A DNA stretch of 64,000 nt from Herbinix sp. (GTDB taxonomy: Bacteria > Bacillota > Clostridia > Lachnospirales > Lachnospiraceae). This document shows positions 54,396 to 63,608 of this stretch, piece after piece; positions within the stretch are counted from its first letter, which is position 1, and every line of letters begins with the position of its first letter. The stretch lies in assembly GCA_029238935.1 (NCBI GenBank), contig JAQZBN010000020.1, forward strand, positions 1 to 64,000. The letters run 5' to 3'. A program made the position numbers and the translations under genes. Under the pieces are notes generated by a model. The model saw only the letters and a program-made list of their open reading frames with translations. It did not search any database and was not told where the DNA came from.

Positions 54396-54824
54396 CTATT
54401 CCTGTACATTTTTAATTATTTTTTTGGTCAGTGTAATATACTGATGTAACTCTTCCTCTGTAAATCCGTCAAATAGTCGAATGGTTAGTTCATTCATAAT
54501 CTTTTTGCTTCGATCTGCCAGTTCTTTTCCTTCCTCTGTCAGATAAACTCTCATGATCCGCTTATCTTCTTTGTCAGGTTCCCGATAAACCAAATGCTTT
54601 TCTTCTAATTTCATTAGCATTCCTGTAATAGTGGCTGGTTTTACAAAATGTTTACATGCTAATTCCTTTTGGGTAACACCCTCCATTTCTTTAATTCTTG
54701 CTAAGAGCTGCGGCTGTCCGGGATATAAATTTAATTTATCCATTACCGCGAAGGAACGTTGATGCATTGATTTCATTAATTCCGGAATGATTTCAAACAG
54801 CTCCTTTATATAAGCCTGTCGCAT
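54396..54824 (-). CDS. MarR-family transcriptional regulator
   Basis: A 142-residue winged-helix protein with the MarR core: LARIKEMEGVTQKELACKHFVKPATITGMLMKLEEKHLVYREPDKEDKRIMRVYLTEEGKEL (DKRI...LT.EG signature). MarR proteins usually repress their own operon and release DNA when a drug or phenolic compound binds. It is transcribed with the downstream exporter genes and has a consensus promoter with palindromes, consistent with autorepression. Confidence 0.92.
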   Translation of the reverse strand: MRQAYIKELFEIIPELMKSMHQRSFAVMDKLNLYPGQPQLLARIKEMEGVTQKELACKHFVKPATITGMLMKLEEKHLVYREPDKEDKRIMRVYLTEEGKELADRSKKIMNELTIRLFDGFTEEELHQYITLTKKIIKNVQE

Positions 54825-54857
54825 GGTATCTATACCCCCTTCCAGTTTCTTCTTAAA

Positions 54858-54912
54858 TTATTTAGGCGGCTAACTAATATCGTATTATATTCACATTCCT
54901 ATATCACGTCAA
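54858..54912 (-). promoter_or_regulatory. Promoter of marR-exporter operon with operator candidate
   Basis: TTGACG (54912-54907), a 17-base spacer and TATAAT (54889-54884) on the minus strand. At the transcription start lies the imperfect palindrome TTA-T-TTAG-GCGG-CTAA-C-TAA (54858-54877), of a size MarR dimers use. Confidence 0.75.
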
Positions 54913-54975
54913 TAGTGAATTATAAATTTATAAAATATTTATATAACGTACATGCTTAATTTAGGTTTTTTCCTA

Positions 54976-55000
54976 TTATAACCAAGTTGATTGGTTATAA
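54976..55000. repeat. Perfect 25-bp palindrome upstream of marR promoter
   Basis: TTATAACCAA-GTTGA-TTGGTTATAA: two perfect 10-base arms about 65-90 bases upstream of the marR -35 box. It could be a regulator site for marR or for a plus-strand transcript that ends at the 55138 terminator. Confidence 0.6.
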
Positions 55001-55137
55001 CCCGATTGTAAGGATAGGAACTGGTTGCCTCTAAGCGAAAGAAGTTATCGAGTATGGGGTGAAATAATCGTAATCAGAATGGATGAGAATGAATGTACGC
55101 ATATCCTTGTTTTATAGATTCCTATATTATTATAGAA

Positions 55138-55182
55138 AGCCAATAAATCCGATATATCAGCTCAGATTTATTGGCTTTTTTA
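55138..55182 (+). terminator. Strong terminator without an obvious plus-strand gene
   Basis: AGCCAATAAATC (55138-55149) and GATTTATTGGCT (55165-55176) form a 12-bp stem followed by TTTTTT on the plus strand. Both neighbouring gene sets are on the minus strand. On the minus strand the same stem is followed by TTTCT, so it may serve the Opp operon as a bidirectional terminator; otherwise it closes a plus-strand RNA. 54825-55303 contains no supported protein gene. Confidence 0.6.
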
Positions 55183-55303
55183 TACTTGAGTTTCCTATTC
55201 CTTGTGACCAATTAAGAATTAGATTTTTTACAACAACTTGATCTATTTCTACGAAATATCAAACTATGAAATTATTCAATTATCTTACACAACTTCATCG
55301 TTT

Positions 55304-55549
55304 TTATTTTTTCCGTACTCGTTTTGCTTTTAAGTATAGAAAAATCAAGAATATAAAATCTAAAATAAAAGTTAATGCACTTAAAACAAATGATGCTGAC
55401 TGAGTATCATTTCGTAAATAAATCATACAAAATAATGACAATACTCCACATACCAATGTTATAATTGCATATGGTCGAGTGAAAAACAGAACAGATTCAT
55501 CAACATCCGAAAGTCCTTCATTCTCGGCTTTATTTCCCTTCTTAGGCAT
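55304..55549 (-). CDS. Small two-TM protein at the end of the Opp operon
   Basis: An 81-residue protein with two membrane helices (about 27-45 and 52-72), a charged N-terminus and a very basic C-terminal tail LKAKRVRKK. It overlaps the last eight bases of the OppF-like gene, so it belongs to the operon and is translationally coupled. No family recognised. Perhaps an accessory or stabilising subunit of the permease. Confidence 0.72.
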   Translation of the reverse strand: MPKKGNKAENEGLSDVDESVLFFTRPYAIITLVCGVLSLFCMIYLRNDTQSASFVLSALTFILDFIFLIFLYLKAKRVRKK

Positions 55550-56603
55550 ATAAATCCTCCGTTAAGCCTACAGCATCCTTCTCATATAGCTCGAACTTTG
55601 GTAATTCGTTAACAAGATGACAGGCTACGACTGACGAACCATGTTGTACCGGTTTTGGTTCTTGGGTTTTACAAATATCTTTACAGTAGATACAACGGGT
55701 ATGAAATCTGCATCCTGTTGGAAGATTGGTAATCGAAGGTAAATCTGCACTGGTTATCATTAACTTTTTCCTCATTCTAGATAAGCGGGGATCCGGAATA
55801 GGGACTGCAGAAAGTAATGCTCTTAAATACGGATGCTTAGGATCAGCAAGAACTTCCTGAACATTTCCTGTTTCCACAATCGTGCCTAAATACATAACTG
55901 CGATCCGACCGTTTTTGCCTACATATCTGGCGGTAGCTAGGTCATGTGTGATATACAATACAGCAATATTGCGTTCTTGGTTTAAGCGGGCAATGAGATT
56001 AAGTATGGCAACACGTAAAGAAACATCAATCATAGATACAGGTTCATCTGCTAAAATTAACTCTGGATTCATGGATATTGCCCGTGCAATTAACATACGC
56101 TGTCTTTGTCCACCGGATAATTGGTGTGAGTATTTATCGATAAAATGATCGGTAGGAGTTAATTCTACCGTTTCCAAAAGTTCACTTACTTTATCATATA
56201 AATCTTTTTTATTTACATACTTCTTTAATAGCATAGGATCTCCAAGAGATTTGATCATCGTTCTCATGGGATTCAGTGCTGCATAAGAATCTTGTTGAAT
56301 CATCTGAATACTATTTCGATATTCCTTGTATTGTTCCTTCGTTAAGGAATTAATATTGTTACCATTAAATTCATAGGTACCTGCGGTTGGTTTTAGGAGG
56401 CCTGCAATTACATTGGCCATCGTTGTTTTGCCGCTGCCACTTTCGCCAACTAAGATAACTACTTCCCCTTTATTAATTGAAAAATTGATTTCATGTAATG
56501 CATTAACTACCTGAGGTTGTGAAAATATTCCTTTCTTTTTATAAAAATTCATATCAAGATTTTGTAATTTAACAACAGAACTTTCAATATTCTTAATATC
56601 CAT
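55542..56603 (-). CDS. Opp/Dpp-type ABC ATPase (OppF-like)
   Basis: The 353-residue ATPase has Walker A GESGSGKTT, signature LSGGQRQRM, Walker B ILADEPVSMIDVS and the C-terminal oligopeptide ABC extension with Cys-rich GCRFHTRCIYCKDIC. It is the second of two ATPases of the importer and energises substrate entry together with the gene upstream. It starts four bases after the OppD-like gene ends. Confidence 0.93.
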   Translation of the reverse strand: MDIKNIESSVVKLQNLDMNFYKKKGIFSQPQVVNALHEINFSINKGEVVILVGESGSGKTTMANVIAGLLKPTAGTYEFNGNNINSLTKEQYKEYRNSIQMIQQDSYAALNPMRTMIKSLGDPMLLKKYVNKKDLYDKVSELLETVELTPTDHFIDKYSHQLSGGQRQRMLIARAISMNPELILADEPVSMIDVSLRVAILNLIARLNQERNIAVLYITHDLATARYVGKNGRIAVMYLGTIVETGNVQEVLADPKHPYLRALLSAVPIPDPRLSRMRKKLMITSADLPSITNLPTGCRFHTRCIYCKDICKTQEPKPVQHGSSVVACHLVNELPKFELYEKDAVGLTEDLYA

Positions 56604-56607
56604 GAAA

Positions 56608-57639
56608 TCAACCTCCTTTCTTTACTTTATGGCAAGCTACTAAATGCCCTTCCGTTATCTCATCTTCCTTAGGTTCCGATTGTAAACATTCATTATCGCA
56701 TAACGGACAACGATTAGCAAAGATACATCCCTTTCGTTCCTGCATTAGATCCGGAGCAACACCCGGTATTGCATTACGCTCTTTTAATTCACCTACCAGG
56801 GAAGGCGCTGCATTAATTAACATTTTCGTATAGGGATGTAATGGTTTTTCAAACATTTCGAATACATCACCCATTTCAACAATGTTCCCCCCATACATAA
56901 CTGCCATATAATCACAAGTTTTAGCAACTACTGCAATATCGTGAGTTGAAAGAAGCATTGTCATCTTGGTTGTTTCATGGATTGCCTGAAGTATATTAAA
57001 TATGTAGTCCTGCGTTATTACGTCAAGAGCAGTGGTAGGTTCATCTAAGAATAAAATTGTAGGTTTTAATATTTGTGCAAATGCAATCATAACTCTTTGC
57101 TTCATCCCACCGGATAACTCATGAGGATAAGATTTTAGAACACGCTCTGCATCCAATCTTACACCTCTCAAAAGCTTTTCTGACTGTGCTATAATTTCCT
57201 TTGTGGATAAATCTTTTTTATGTGCCAGATATGTCTCAATAAATTGTTCTTTAATTGTCATGGAAGGATTCAGGCAATTTTGAGCTGCCTGGAAAACCAT
57301 AGCTACGTCTCGCCACTTATAATCCCTTAATTCTTTATCCGATAATTTTAGGATATCCTTCCTTTGGAAGTAAATACTTCCTTGCGTAATCTTCCCCGGA
57401 TTGGACACTGTCCTGAGAATGGCACTGGTTAACGTAGTTTTCCCACTTCCGCTCTCCCCAACAAGTCCTGTGATTTTATTGGGTGGTAATTTAAAATTAA
57501 CATGATTAACCGCACGTAAAACTCCATTAGGAAGAAAAAAATCCACGCACAAATCTTTTATCTCTAATAAATTATCAATTTGCTTGTCTTCTATATTTAT
57601 CGTTTGACTGCTTTCCATTTTTTGATCTTGTTTTTGCAT
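56608..57639 (-). CDS. Opp/Dpp-type ABC ATPase (OppD-like)
   Basis: A 343-residue ATPase with GESGSGKTT, LSGGMKQRV, LFLDEPTTALDV and the C-terminal ANRCPLCDNECLQSEP cluster that in this subfamily can hold an Fe-S cluster. The first 25 residues (rich in Gln, Lys and Asp) are a non-conserved extension before the ABC domain. Eighteen bases separate it from the permease gene. It should form the heterodimeric motor with the OppF-like ATPase. Confidence 0.93.
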   Translation of the reverse strand: MQKQDQKMESSQTINIEDKQIDNLLEIKDLCVDFFLPNGVLRAVNHVNFKLPPNKITGLVGESGSGKTTLTSAILRTVSNPGKITQGSIYFQRKDILKLSDKELRDYKWRDVAMVFQAAQNCLNPSMTIKEQFIETYLAHKKDLSTKEIIAQSEKLLRGVRLDAERVLKSYPHELSGGMKQRVMIAFAQILKPTILFLDEPTTALDVITQDYIFNILQAIHETTKMTMLLSTHDIAVVAKTCDYMAVMYGGNIVEMGDVFEMFEKPLHPYTKMLINAAPSLVGELKERNAIPGVAPDLMQERKGCIFANRCPLCDNECLQSEPKEDEITEGHLVACHKVKKGG

Positions 57640-57657
57640 AGGATTACCTCTCCTTAT

Positions 57658-58557
57658 TTATTCATTCACAAGTTTTCTCTTACTTTTAGACTTCTTTATC
57701 TTATTATTGGTGCGAAGACGAGGATTTAAAGCTTCATCTAGTCCATTCGCAAAAAATATGAGTGAAACTTGTAATAAAATAAATGCTGTAGTTGGTACCA
57801 TCATGTTAAAAATACCGGCTGTATTTACACCGCTATTTGCCTGAGTAGCAGCATTTGATAATATGATGGACCAGTGTGTGGCATCATACGGTGCCATTCC
57901 TAAAAGCATAAGACCAACACTGGTAGCAATTGCTGAGTTGGTATTTAATACAAAAGTGGATGCTAAATAAGATGTTACATTGGGTAATATCTCTTTAAAA
58001 ATGATATGTCGATGTGGTAATCCCATAATACGGCAGATAACAACAAATTCCCTCTGCTTTAAAGATAGAATGGTTGCTCGGACATTTCTGGCTAACCAGG
58101 CCCAGCTTAGAATAGCCAATACGATTGCAAGCATAATTACATTTCGAACTGGAAATACTACAGCGATAATTAATTGAATCGGAAAAATCGGCACACTGAT
58201 TAAAATCTGAATTAACATGGATATAATTTTATCTACAATTCCACCTACAAATCCAGCTAATGCACCAAGTGCAAAACCTAAAAGTACTGTAAATAATGAA
58301 GCTAGAAGACCAATGAATAAAACAGAACGGGAACCGTAAACAATCTGTTGTAATAAATCATTTCCTACATAATCCGTGCCAAGAGGATGTTGGAAGGAAG
58401 GTAATTGATATCGGTTTAAAAAGTCTGTACTTAAATCCAGAGGCATAATCATAGGTCCAAAAATAGCAATTAATAGAATAACACTTAAGATAATCATCCC
58501 AGCAAAAGCTTGCTTATTTTGATAAAAAACTCGAAAAAACGATTTTATTGAATCCAT
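57658..58557 (-). CDS. Opp/Dpp-type permease (OppC-like)
   Basis: A 299-residue inner membrane permease with an N-terminal helix and five more helices. It carries PSFQHPLGTDYVGNDLLQQIVYGSRSVL, the usual OppC-type sequence before the transport domain, and the EAA-type loop around CRIMGLPHRHIIFKEILPNV that docks on the ATPase. Ends in a Lys-rich tail. Pairs with the OppB-like permease, two bases upstream. Confidence 0.93.
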   Translation of the reverse strand: MDSIKSFFRVFYQNKQAFAGMIILSVILLIAIFGPMIMPLDLSTDFLNRYQLPSFQHPLGTDYVGNDLLQQIVYGSRSVLFIGLLASLFTVLLGFALGALAGFVGGIVDKIISMLIQILISVPIFPIQLIIAVVFPVRNVIMLAIVLAILSWAWLARNVRATILSLKQREFVVICRIMGLPHRHIIFKEILPNVTSYLASTFVLNTNSAIATSVGLMLLGMAPYDATHWSIILSNAATQANSGVNTAGIFNMMVPTTAFILLQVSLIFFANGLDEALNPRLRTNNKIKKSKSKRKLVNE

Positions 58558-58559
58558 AT

Positions 58560-59558
58560 TTATTCCTCCACTTTTATTCGAGGATCGATTTTAGGCATTA
58601 GGAAGTCAACAAGCAGACTGGCTAATACCGTAGCCGTCGTAGTAACAAGTAATAATCCCTGACAAACGGTAAAATCTCGGTTACCGAGAGCTTTGCCTAA
58701 TTGTGAACCTATACCTGGATAAATAAATGGTCCCTCCATATATGTCGCACCACCAAGCATAGCGCCAAAACTAAGTGCAAGCGCTGTATATAAGGGTAAA
58801 AGAGCATTCTTTTTCACGTATTTATTTCTGATCGTCTGGCTGGAAAGGCCTCTTGCATATGCAGCGGTAACGTAATCCTCAGCCATTACCCCGATACAGC
58901 TTCCCTTCATATTCATTACCCATGCATTAATCTGAGTACATGTATAGGCAAACACAGGCAAAGCTGCATGCCATAGGACATCTTTTATAAATAACCAGTT
59001 AAACCCCGGTTGATGTTCAATGGAATATGCACCCTGCACCGGAAACCATTGGAATCCGAAAGCAAAGATAGAAAGAACAATTGTCGGTACCAATGCAGGA
59101 GGTATTGCATTAACAATAGTTGCGTATATGGCAATCAGTGAACTGATGATTGATTTTCTTCTCCATGCCATAATACTCCCCAATAAAGTTCCTAAAATAT
59201 AACTTAATGTTAGAGCAAACGAAACCAAAAATAGCGTCCATGGCATATAATATGCAATTATCTCATTGACCGTAATGGAACTGTTTGTCATAGATGTACC
59301 AAGATTTCCTTGAAACAATGCACCATAGTAACGCCCCATTTGCTGTAATATTGGTTCGGTAGGATCATAATTATACATTTGTGTTACCATGATTTTTGCT
59401 TGCTCAAAGCTAATTCCTCTTGAAATAGCCATATCACGCGCTTTTACATCATATACATCACCAGGCATCATACGGAATAGTACAAAAGTTAATAAGGAGC
59501 ACACAGCTATCGTGACAAGCGCAAAACTAATTTTTTTAAGATAATAGCGGGAATTCAT
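58560..59558 (-). CDS. Opp/Dpp-type permease (OppB-like)
   Basis: This 332-residue permease starts with a helix (KKISFALVTIAVCSLLTFVLFRMMPGD) typical of OppB, has six membrane helices and the EAA loop YARGLSSQTIRNKYVKKNALLPL. The ATG at 59558 follows AAGGAGGAG; a start 22 codons upstream would read through the intergenic space and lacks a site. It is the first permease after the binding protein gene, from which it is separated by 192 bases with a strong hairpin. Confidence 0.92.
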   Translation of the reverse strand: MNSRYYLKKISFALVTIAVCSLLTFVLFRMMPGDVYDVKARDMAISRGISFEQAKIMVTQMYNYDPTEPILQQMGRYYGALFQGNLGTSMTNSSITVNEIIAYYMPWTLFLVSFALTLSYILGTLLGSIMAWRRKSIISSLIAIYATIVNAIPPALVPTIVLSIFAFGFQWFPVQGAYSIEHQPGFNWLFIKDVLWHAALPVFAYTCTQINAWVMNMKGSCIGVMAEDYVTAAYARGLSSQTIRNKYVKKNALLPLYTALALSFGAMLGGATYMEGPFIYPGIGSQLGKALGNRDFTVCQGLLLVTTTATVLASLLVDFLMPKIDPRIKVEE

Positions 59559-59660
59559 ATATTCTCCTCCTTTATAATTCTCAGTCACTGGCATAGTTAT
59601 TATTATAACTATAATTAAAAGCACATTTCACATTTTAGGCGATTATTATTACTCTAATAA

Positions 59661-59697
59661 TAGGCAATATTCGCAGCGTTTGCTGCGAATATGCCTA
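59661..59697. terminator. Strong hairpin between binding protein and permease genes
   Basis: A 16-bp stem (TAGGCA...TATTCGCAGC with GCTGCGAATA...TGCCTA, one bulged A, loop GTTT). There is no T run on the minus strand, so it is not a clean terminator. In importer operons such a hairpin usually protects the binding-protein mRNA, so that this gene is expressed more than the permeases. Confidence 0.7.
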
Positions 59698-59750
59698 AAA
59701 TACAATCAATTATTGTAGAACAGGTTGCTAAAAGTGTGTGATGCTTTTAC

Positions 59751-61652
59751 TTATTTGTTTTTAGGAGTGAGCATCTTTATATTACGAATACCGCCTGAGA
59801 AACCATAATTGAGATTATATACTGCAATCTTTTCTTCTTCTGTTCCAGGGAAAGGCATCCAACGATTTTCCGTTACTTTATCAAGCATTGGCAATCCGCC
59901 TAATTTATCCATATTTACCCATGCAGCCGTAACATTTTGATAGAAATTAATACCAAAAGCATTTTCATTGGTTGCCCATATAATACGTTCCCAATGATCT
60001 TTACGAACTTCTTCACTAGTTTCATTTTGCATTTCAGCTAACCAGTTCCAAACATTGATGGTATTACCATCCCAATCTTGTACTTCAAGAGTTGTAATAT
60101 TAGTCTTTTCATCAAACGGGAAATTCATCTTCTTAGCTGGACCACCGCCATGACCATAAAAATTCTTTAACGAGAAATATGGATAGGAGAAGGACCAAGC
60201 AATATCCATCCACTCCCAAGACATATCAAAAGCATGTTCAACTTCCGATTGCTTTCCATAAACTGCGCCGTCAACTGCCATTACTTCGCAATCAATACCA
60301 AATTGTTTTAATTGATTTGCATAGATCGGTGTAACCAAGGTAGCTACATACCAGCCCTTATCAATACCAATTGTTATTTTAATCGGTGATCCGTCAGGGT
60401 TAAGCCATTTTCCATTTTCTTTTTTACATCCAATACTTTCCATCAGTTCTGCCGCTTTTGCTTCGTCATGAGTATATACTCTCATCTTATCAATTACATC
60501 CTGATCAACGTATTTCTCAAGCATGGATGGAGGTAATCCTAAAGAAGACCAATTATGTACATTCGATTGATAGGAACCAATATCACGCATTGCTTCTTTT
60601 TGAGCTATATAAATTAAAGCTTGACGGAATTCTTTTTGAGCCATAGGAGATGTTTTTGATTCTATATTAAAATACAGACCATGGCATGCAGGATCTTCCA
60701 TTGGGTAGTACGCCAAATTTTCATTTGATTTTAATAAAGAATCTGTTAGGTCTTTTGGAAGAGTTCCATCAAACCAATAAATTTCTTCTGATTTTAACAT
60801 CGATGTTTTGGTTGCATCGGTAGTAGCTTTGATAATGATTTTATCCCAATTTTGCTTATCCGGATCCCAATAATAAGGATTTTTAATCATACTACCTTCG
60901 TTTTGTGTATGACCAACTTCATTGATGTATGGACCGGTACCAACAATAATATGATCTTCATTCGGAGGTGTTACGATATATTCCTTCCAGAGATCATCTA
61001 ATTTTGAAACAATCTCAGGACTATTTGTAGTATCTCTTCCATAAGGTCCTTGAAGACCATTCGCTTTTTGCTCAGCTGTTAACAGAGGAAGCTTTTGGAC
61101 CTCTTCATATCTTTGATCTACTAAATCTTTATAGATATGATATGGAAGTCGACCATGATGAATTTCTTCTGCAATAAGCATAATTCTCAAATCATCGAAT
61201 GGCGCTGGCTCCTGCCATACAAATTCAACGGTTAAATCATCCGGTGTTTCAATCGAAGTTAAATAATTAACCGGTGAGTTATGACATAACTGATAGAATG
61301 CCCAAATATCTTTACTTGTAAATTTCTCACCATCGCTCCATTTAATATTTGGACGTAGTTTGAAAATTGTTTTATTTCCTTCGTTGGTATAACTTTCAGC
61401 AAGTTGTAATTCAATATCATCTGATCCACGTTGATATTTGATTAAACCTTCAAAAGCAAAATCACCAAATGTACTTGTACCTGCTTCTGAGTTTTGATTT
61501 GCAATAAATAATGCCGGATCCGGTAAACCACCTTGACGAACATATACATTTTCATCATATTCTTTCATTGTTGGTTTTGAACATGCTGTCGCCATTGAAG
61601 CAATCATGCTAAACGCAAGTAAAATCACTACTAATTTTTTTATTCTTAACAT
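59751..61652 (-). CDS. Family 5 extracellular solute-binding lipoprotein
   Basis: The 633-residue protein has a lipoprotein signal (LRIKKLVVILLAFSMIASMATAC, Cys at 24) and a long family-5 (oligopeptide/oligosaccharide) binding fold with FKLRPNIKWSDGEKFTSKDIWAFY and a C-terminal Gly/Trp-rich end. At more than 600 residues it belongs to the large members. Members of the family bind peptides or, in plant-biomass-degrading bacteria, oligosaccharides; the ligand is not clear here. GGGAGGTAGG precedes the ATG. First gene of the importer operon. Confidence 0.9.
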   Translation of the reverse strand: MLRIKKLVVILLAFSMIASMATACSKPTMKEYDENVYVRQGGLPDPALFIANQNSEAGTSTFGDFAFEGLIKYQRGSDDIELQLAESYTNEGNKTIFKLRPNIKWSDGEKFTSKDIWAFYQLCHNSPVNYLTSIETPDDLTVEFVWQEPAPFDDLRIMLIAEEIHHGRLPYHIYKDLVDQRYEEVQKLPLLTAEQKANGLQGPYGRDTTNSPEIVSKLDDLWKEYIVTPPNEDHIIVGTGPYINEVGHTQNEGSMIKNPYYWDPDKQNWDKIIIKATTDATKTSMLKSEEIYWFDGTLPKDLTDSLLKSNENLAYYPMEDPACHGLYFNIESKTSPMAQKEFRQALIYIAQKEAMRDIGSYQSNVHNWSSLGLPPSMLEKYVDQDVIDKMRVYTHDEAKAAELMESIGCKKENGKWLNPDGSPIKITIGIDKGWYVATLVTPIYANQLKQFGIDCEVMAVDGAVYGKQSEVEHAFDMSWEWMDIAWSFSYPYFSLKNFYGHGGGPAKKMNFPFDEKTNITTLEVQDWDGNTINVWNWLAEMQNETSEEVRKDHWERIIWATNENAFGINFYQNVTAAWVNMDKLGGLPMLDKVTENRWMPFPGTEEEKIAVYNLNYGFSGGIRNIKMLTPKNK

Positions 61653-61967
61653 TTCCTACCTCCCACAAATTTTAATCATTTCATAATTTTAATTCTTGAT
61701 TTTAACTATAATTAAATCCCCAAATATTAATTATAAACACTTGTAAAAATCCCGAAAAATGTAGCCTTTACGTTTCATTGATAAAACATTGTCAAAAGTG
61801 ATTTGTGTAACTGTTAACATAGGTTGTCAATCTGCTTAATCATATCTGTTGCTAATCAAAGGTATAAAATGAAATGTATCCAGTTCATTATTAATAATAA
61901 ATACCATTGAAGTTTTTCATAAACATTACTTTCAAAGTTCATTCACCCAAAGGTCTGTACTCGTTTT
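61653..61967 (-). promoter_or_regulatory. Upstream region of the binding protein gene
   Basis: No gene is present in these 315 bases. On the minus strand TTGACA occurs twice (around 61830-61825 and 61795-61790), the better candidate having no good -10 at 17 bases; TATAAT occurs near 61735. I could not settle the promoter. Regulation by the ArsR-type protein encoded upstream is expected by proximity. Confidence 0.35.
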
Positions 61968-62957
61968 TCATGTTTCAAGAGATCCATTCGTTGTTATCTT
62001 ATTTATTTGTTCTTCTTCATGATCTACAACGAGGTTCATGACAATGCCTTGTGGGTGGTCCCCAAACTTCTCACCAAAAATGTTTAATCCTCCAGCATTT
62101 TCAGCATCCGGTTTTACTCCAATCTTGAAGCTTATATAGTATCCTTCATCAAGTCCTAAGGAACTTAATGTATGCTCAGAACATTTTACAGAATCCTCAA
62201 AACAGCCAAGAGAATTGATTGTTAAGGTCTTTAATATTCCATATTGTGTCATTGTATCACTCCACCATAACGGGTTTAACCTTCCTGTTCTATCTCCATA
62301 ATCACCAGCGGAGTATATCGTTGCCACAGCATGATTATTGATCCATATTGAAATATCTGATGGCCAATCATTCTGATAACCGGGAGCTTCTGAACATATT
62401 TCAAAAGAGAAGGACAGTTCTGCAACACGGTTATTTTTAATATTATGAGAAGGAAATCGGTACTCTATATATCCGGTATCAAACCAGATAAGCTGAGCAT
62501 CAAAACGATCGTTTGTAAAAAAGCTGTAAGGGGAATCTTCAATCCCTAAATATGTCTTTTCACTAATAATTCCGCAACGTCCCTCAATATTACAGTCATA
62601 ATAATTGCCAATGGGCATCTCAAAACGATAGGTCTTTCGTTTTTCTATCTCATTCATATGCATAAATGCATTAAAGTAAATATCTTCAAATGCAATACCA
62701 CAGACTTTCTGAGCACCACGTACTCCCGGTTTTTCTTGTGTGGTAATCAGCTTCGCTTCCTCTAAAACTTTAATATGCAACGCTGCAGATGATAAGGGAA
62801 TGTTGAATATACTAGCTATTTCACTGACATTCGACACTTTTTCAATAAGTAATCGCAGGATATCTAAACGAATTTCCGATGACAATGCTTTCCCTATTAA
62901 TGCTGTCTGTTGCTTTTTGTTTAGATCTAGCAAAATCCTTTTCTTCATTATTTTCAT
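61968..62957 (-). CDS. ArsR-type regulator with large beta-rich C-terminal domain
   Basis: Residues 8-90 are a winged helix of the ArsR type (ALSSEIRLDILRLLIEKVSNVSEIASIFNIPLSSAALHIKVLEEAKLITT). Residues about 95-329 are unlike ordinary ArsR proteins: beta-rich with DNWPSDISIWINN-type patterns that read like a ligand-binding jelly roll (WYINNH, GYYISFKIGV, GGLNIFGEKFGD). The total length of 329 is three times that of ArsR repressors. The gene precedes the importer operon on the same strand, so it probably controls it in response to a sugar or peptide. AGAGGTG precedes the ATG. Confidence 0.85.
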   Translation of the reverse strand: MKIMKKRILLDLNKKQQTALIGKALSSEIRLDILRLLIEKVSNVSEIASIFNIPLSSAALHIKVLEEAKLITTQEKPGVRGAQKVCGIAFEDIYFNAFMHMNEIEKRKTYRFEMPIGNYYDCNIEGRCGIISEKTYLGIEDSPYSFFTNDRFDAQLIWFDTGYIEYRFPSHNIKNNRVAELSFSFEICSEAPGYQNDWPSDISIWINNHAVATIYSAGDYGDRTGRLNPLWWSDTMTQYGILKTLTINSLGCFEDSVKCSEHTLSSLGLDEGYYISFKIGVKPDAENAGGLNIFGEKFGDHPQGIVMNLVVDHEEEQINKITTNGSLET

Positions 62958-63608
62958 TCTATCACCTCTTTTCCTAAGTTGATCGTGTTTATACTTTGAC
63001 TACTATAAAGTTAATATATGATTATCCCTACACTCGTCTATTTATAAAAAGGTTCATCCGTATGTGAAGTGGTTTACTTAATATGCAGACAATATTTGTT
63101 ATTGATAAACCATGCGAATAAAATCTCTTTTCAGACTGTATAAATAATCATACTATTACAAAATAAATGTAAGTATTATATCCTTTGGATATTGTCTCCT
63201 CGTTTTTATAATATCATCTTGGTAAATCCCGGTCAATATTTATTACATAAAATATATATGATTATTTTTGTTAATAATGCACAATTAATATCAACTTTCT
63301 ATTTTCAGTTTCGTATTTGTTAATGATTGATAGATTTTTTTATATATAAAAGCATCCAAATTATATCTGTATAATTAGTAAAGATTCTGACATATTATAA
63401 TAGCTTTTTTCAAAAAGATATAATACCTCCAATTTTATTGCATCTATTATATCGTATTTTATGATAGATTAATTTATCCTTTTGTAAATTAACACATCAT
63501 AAATTGTAGATTATTATTCATAACTTTCAATTTTTTTGGAGTAATATATAAAAAAAGGACTAATCTATACGATCAGTCCCATTCTATCTTTATATTTATA
63601 TCATTTAA
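62958..63608. other. Intergenic region with purA terminator
   Basis: This 651-base region between the regulator gene and purA contains no supported gene. It is very AT-rich. The only clear element is the purA terminator at 63550-63579. The regulator's promoter must lie near 62980-63040, but no consensus pair is evident. Confidence 0.5.
63550..63579 (-). terminator. Terminator of purA
   Basis: On the minus strand GGACTGATC pairs with GATTAGTCC (one G-T) around the loop GTATA (63579-63557), followed by seven T. Confidence 0.8.
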
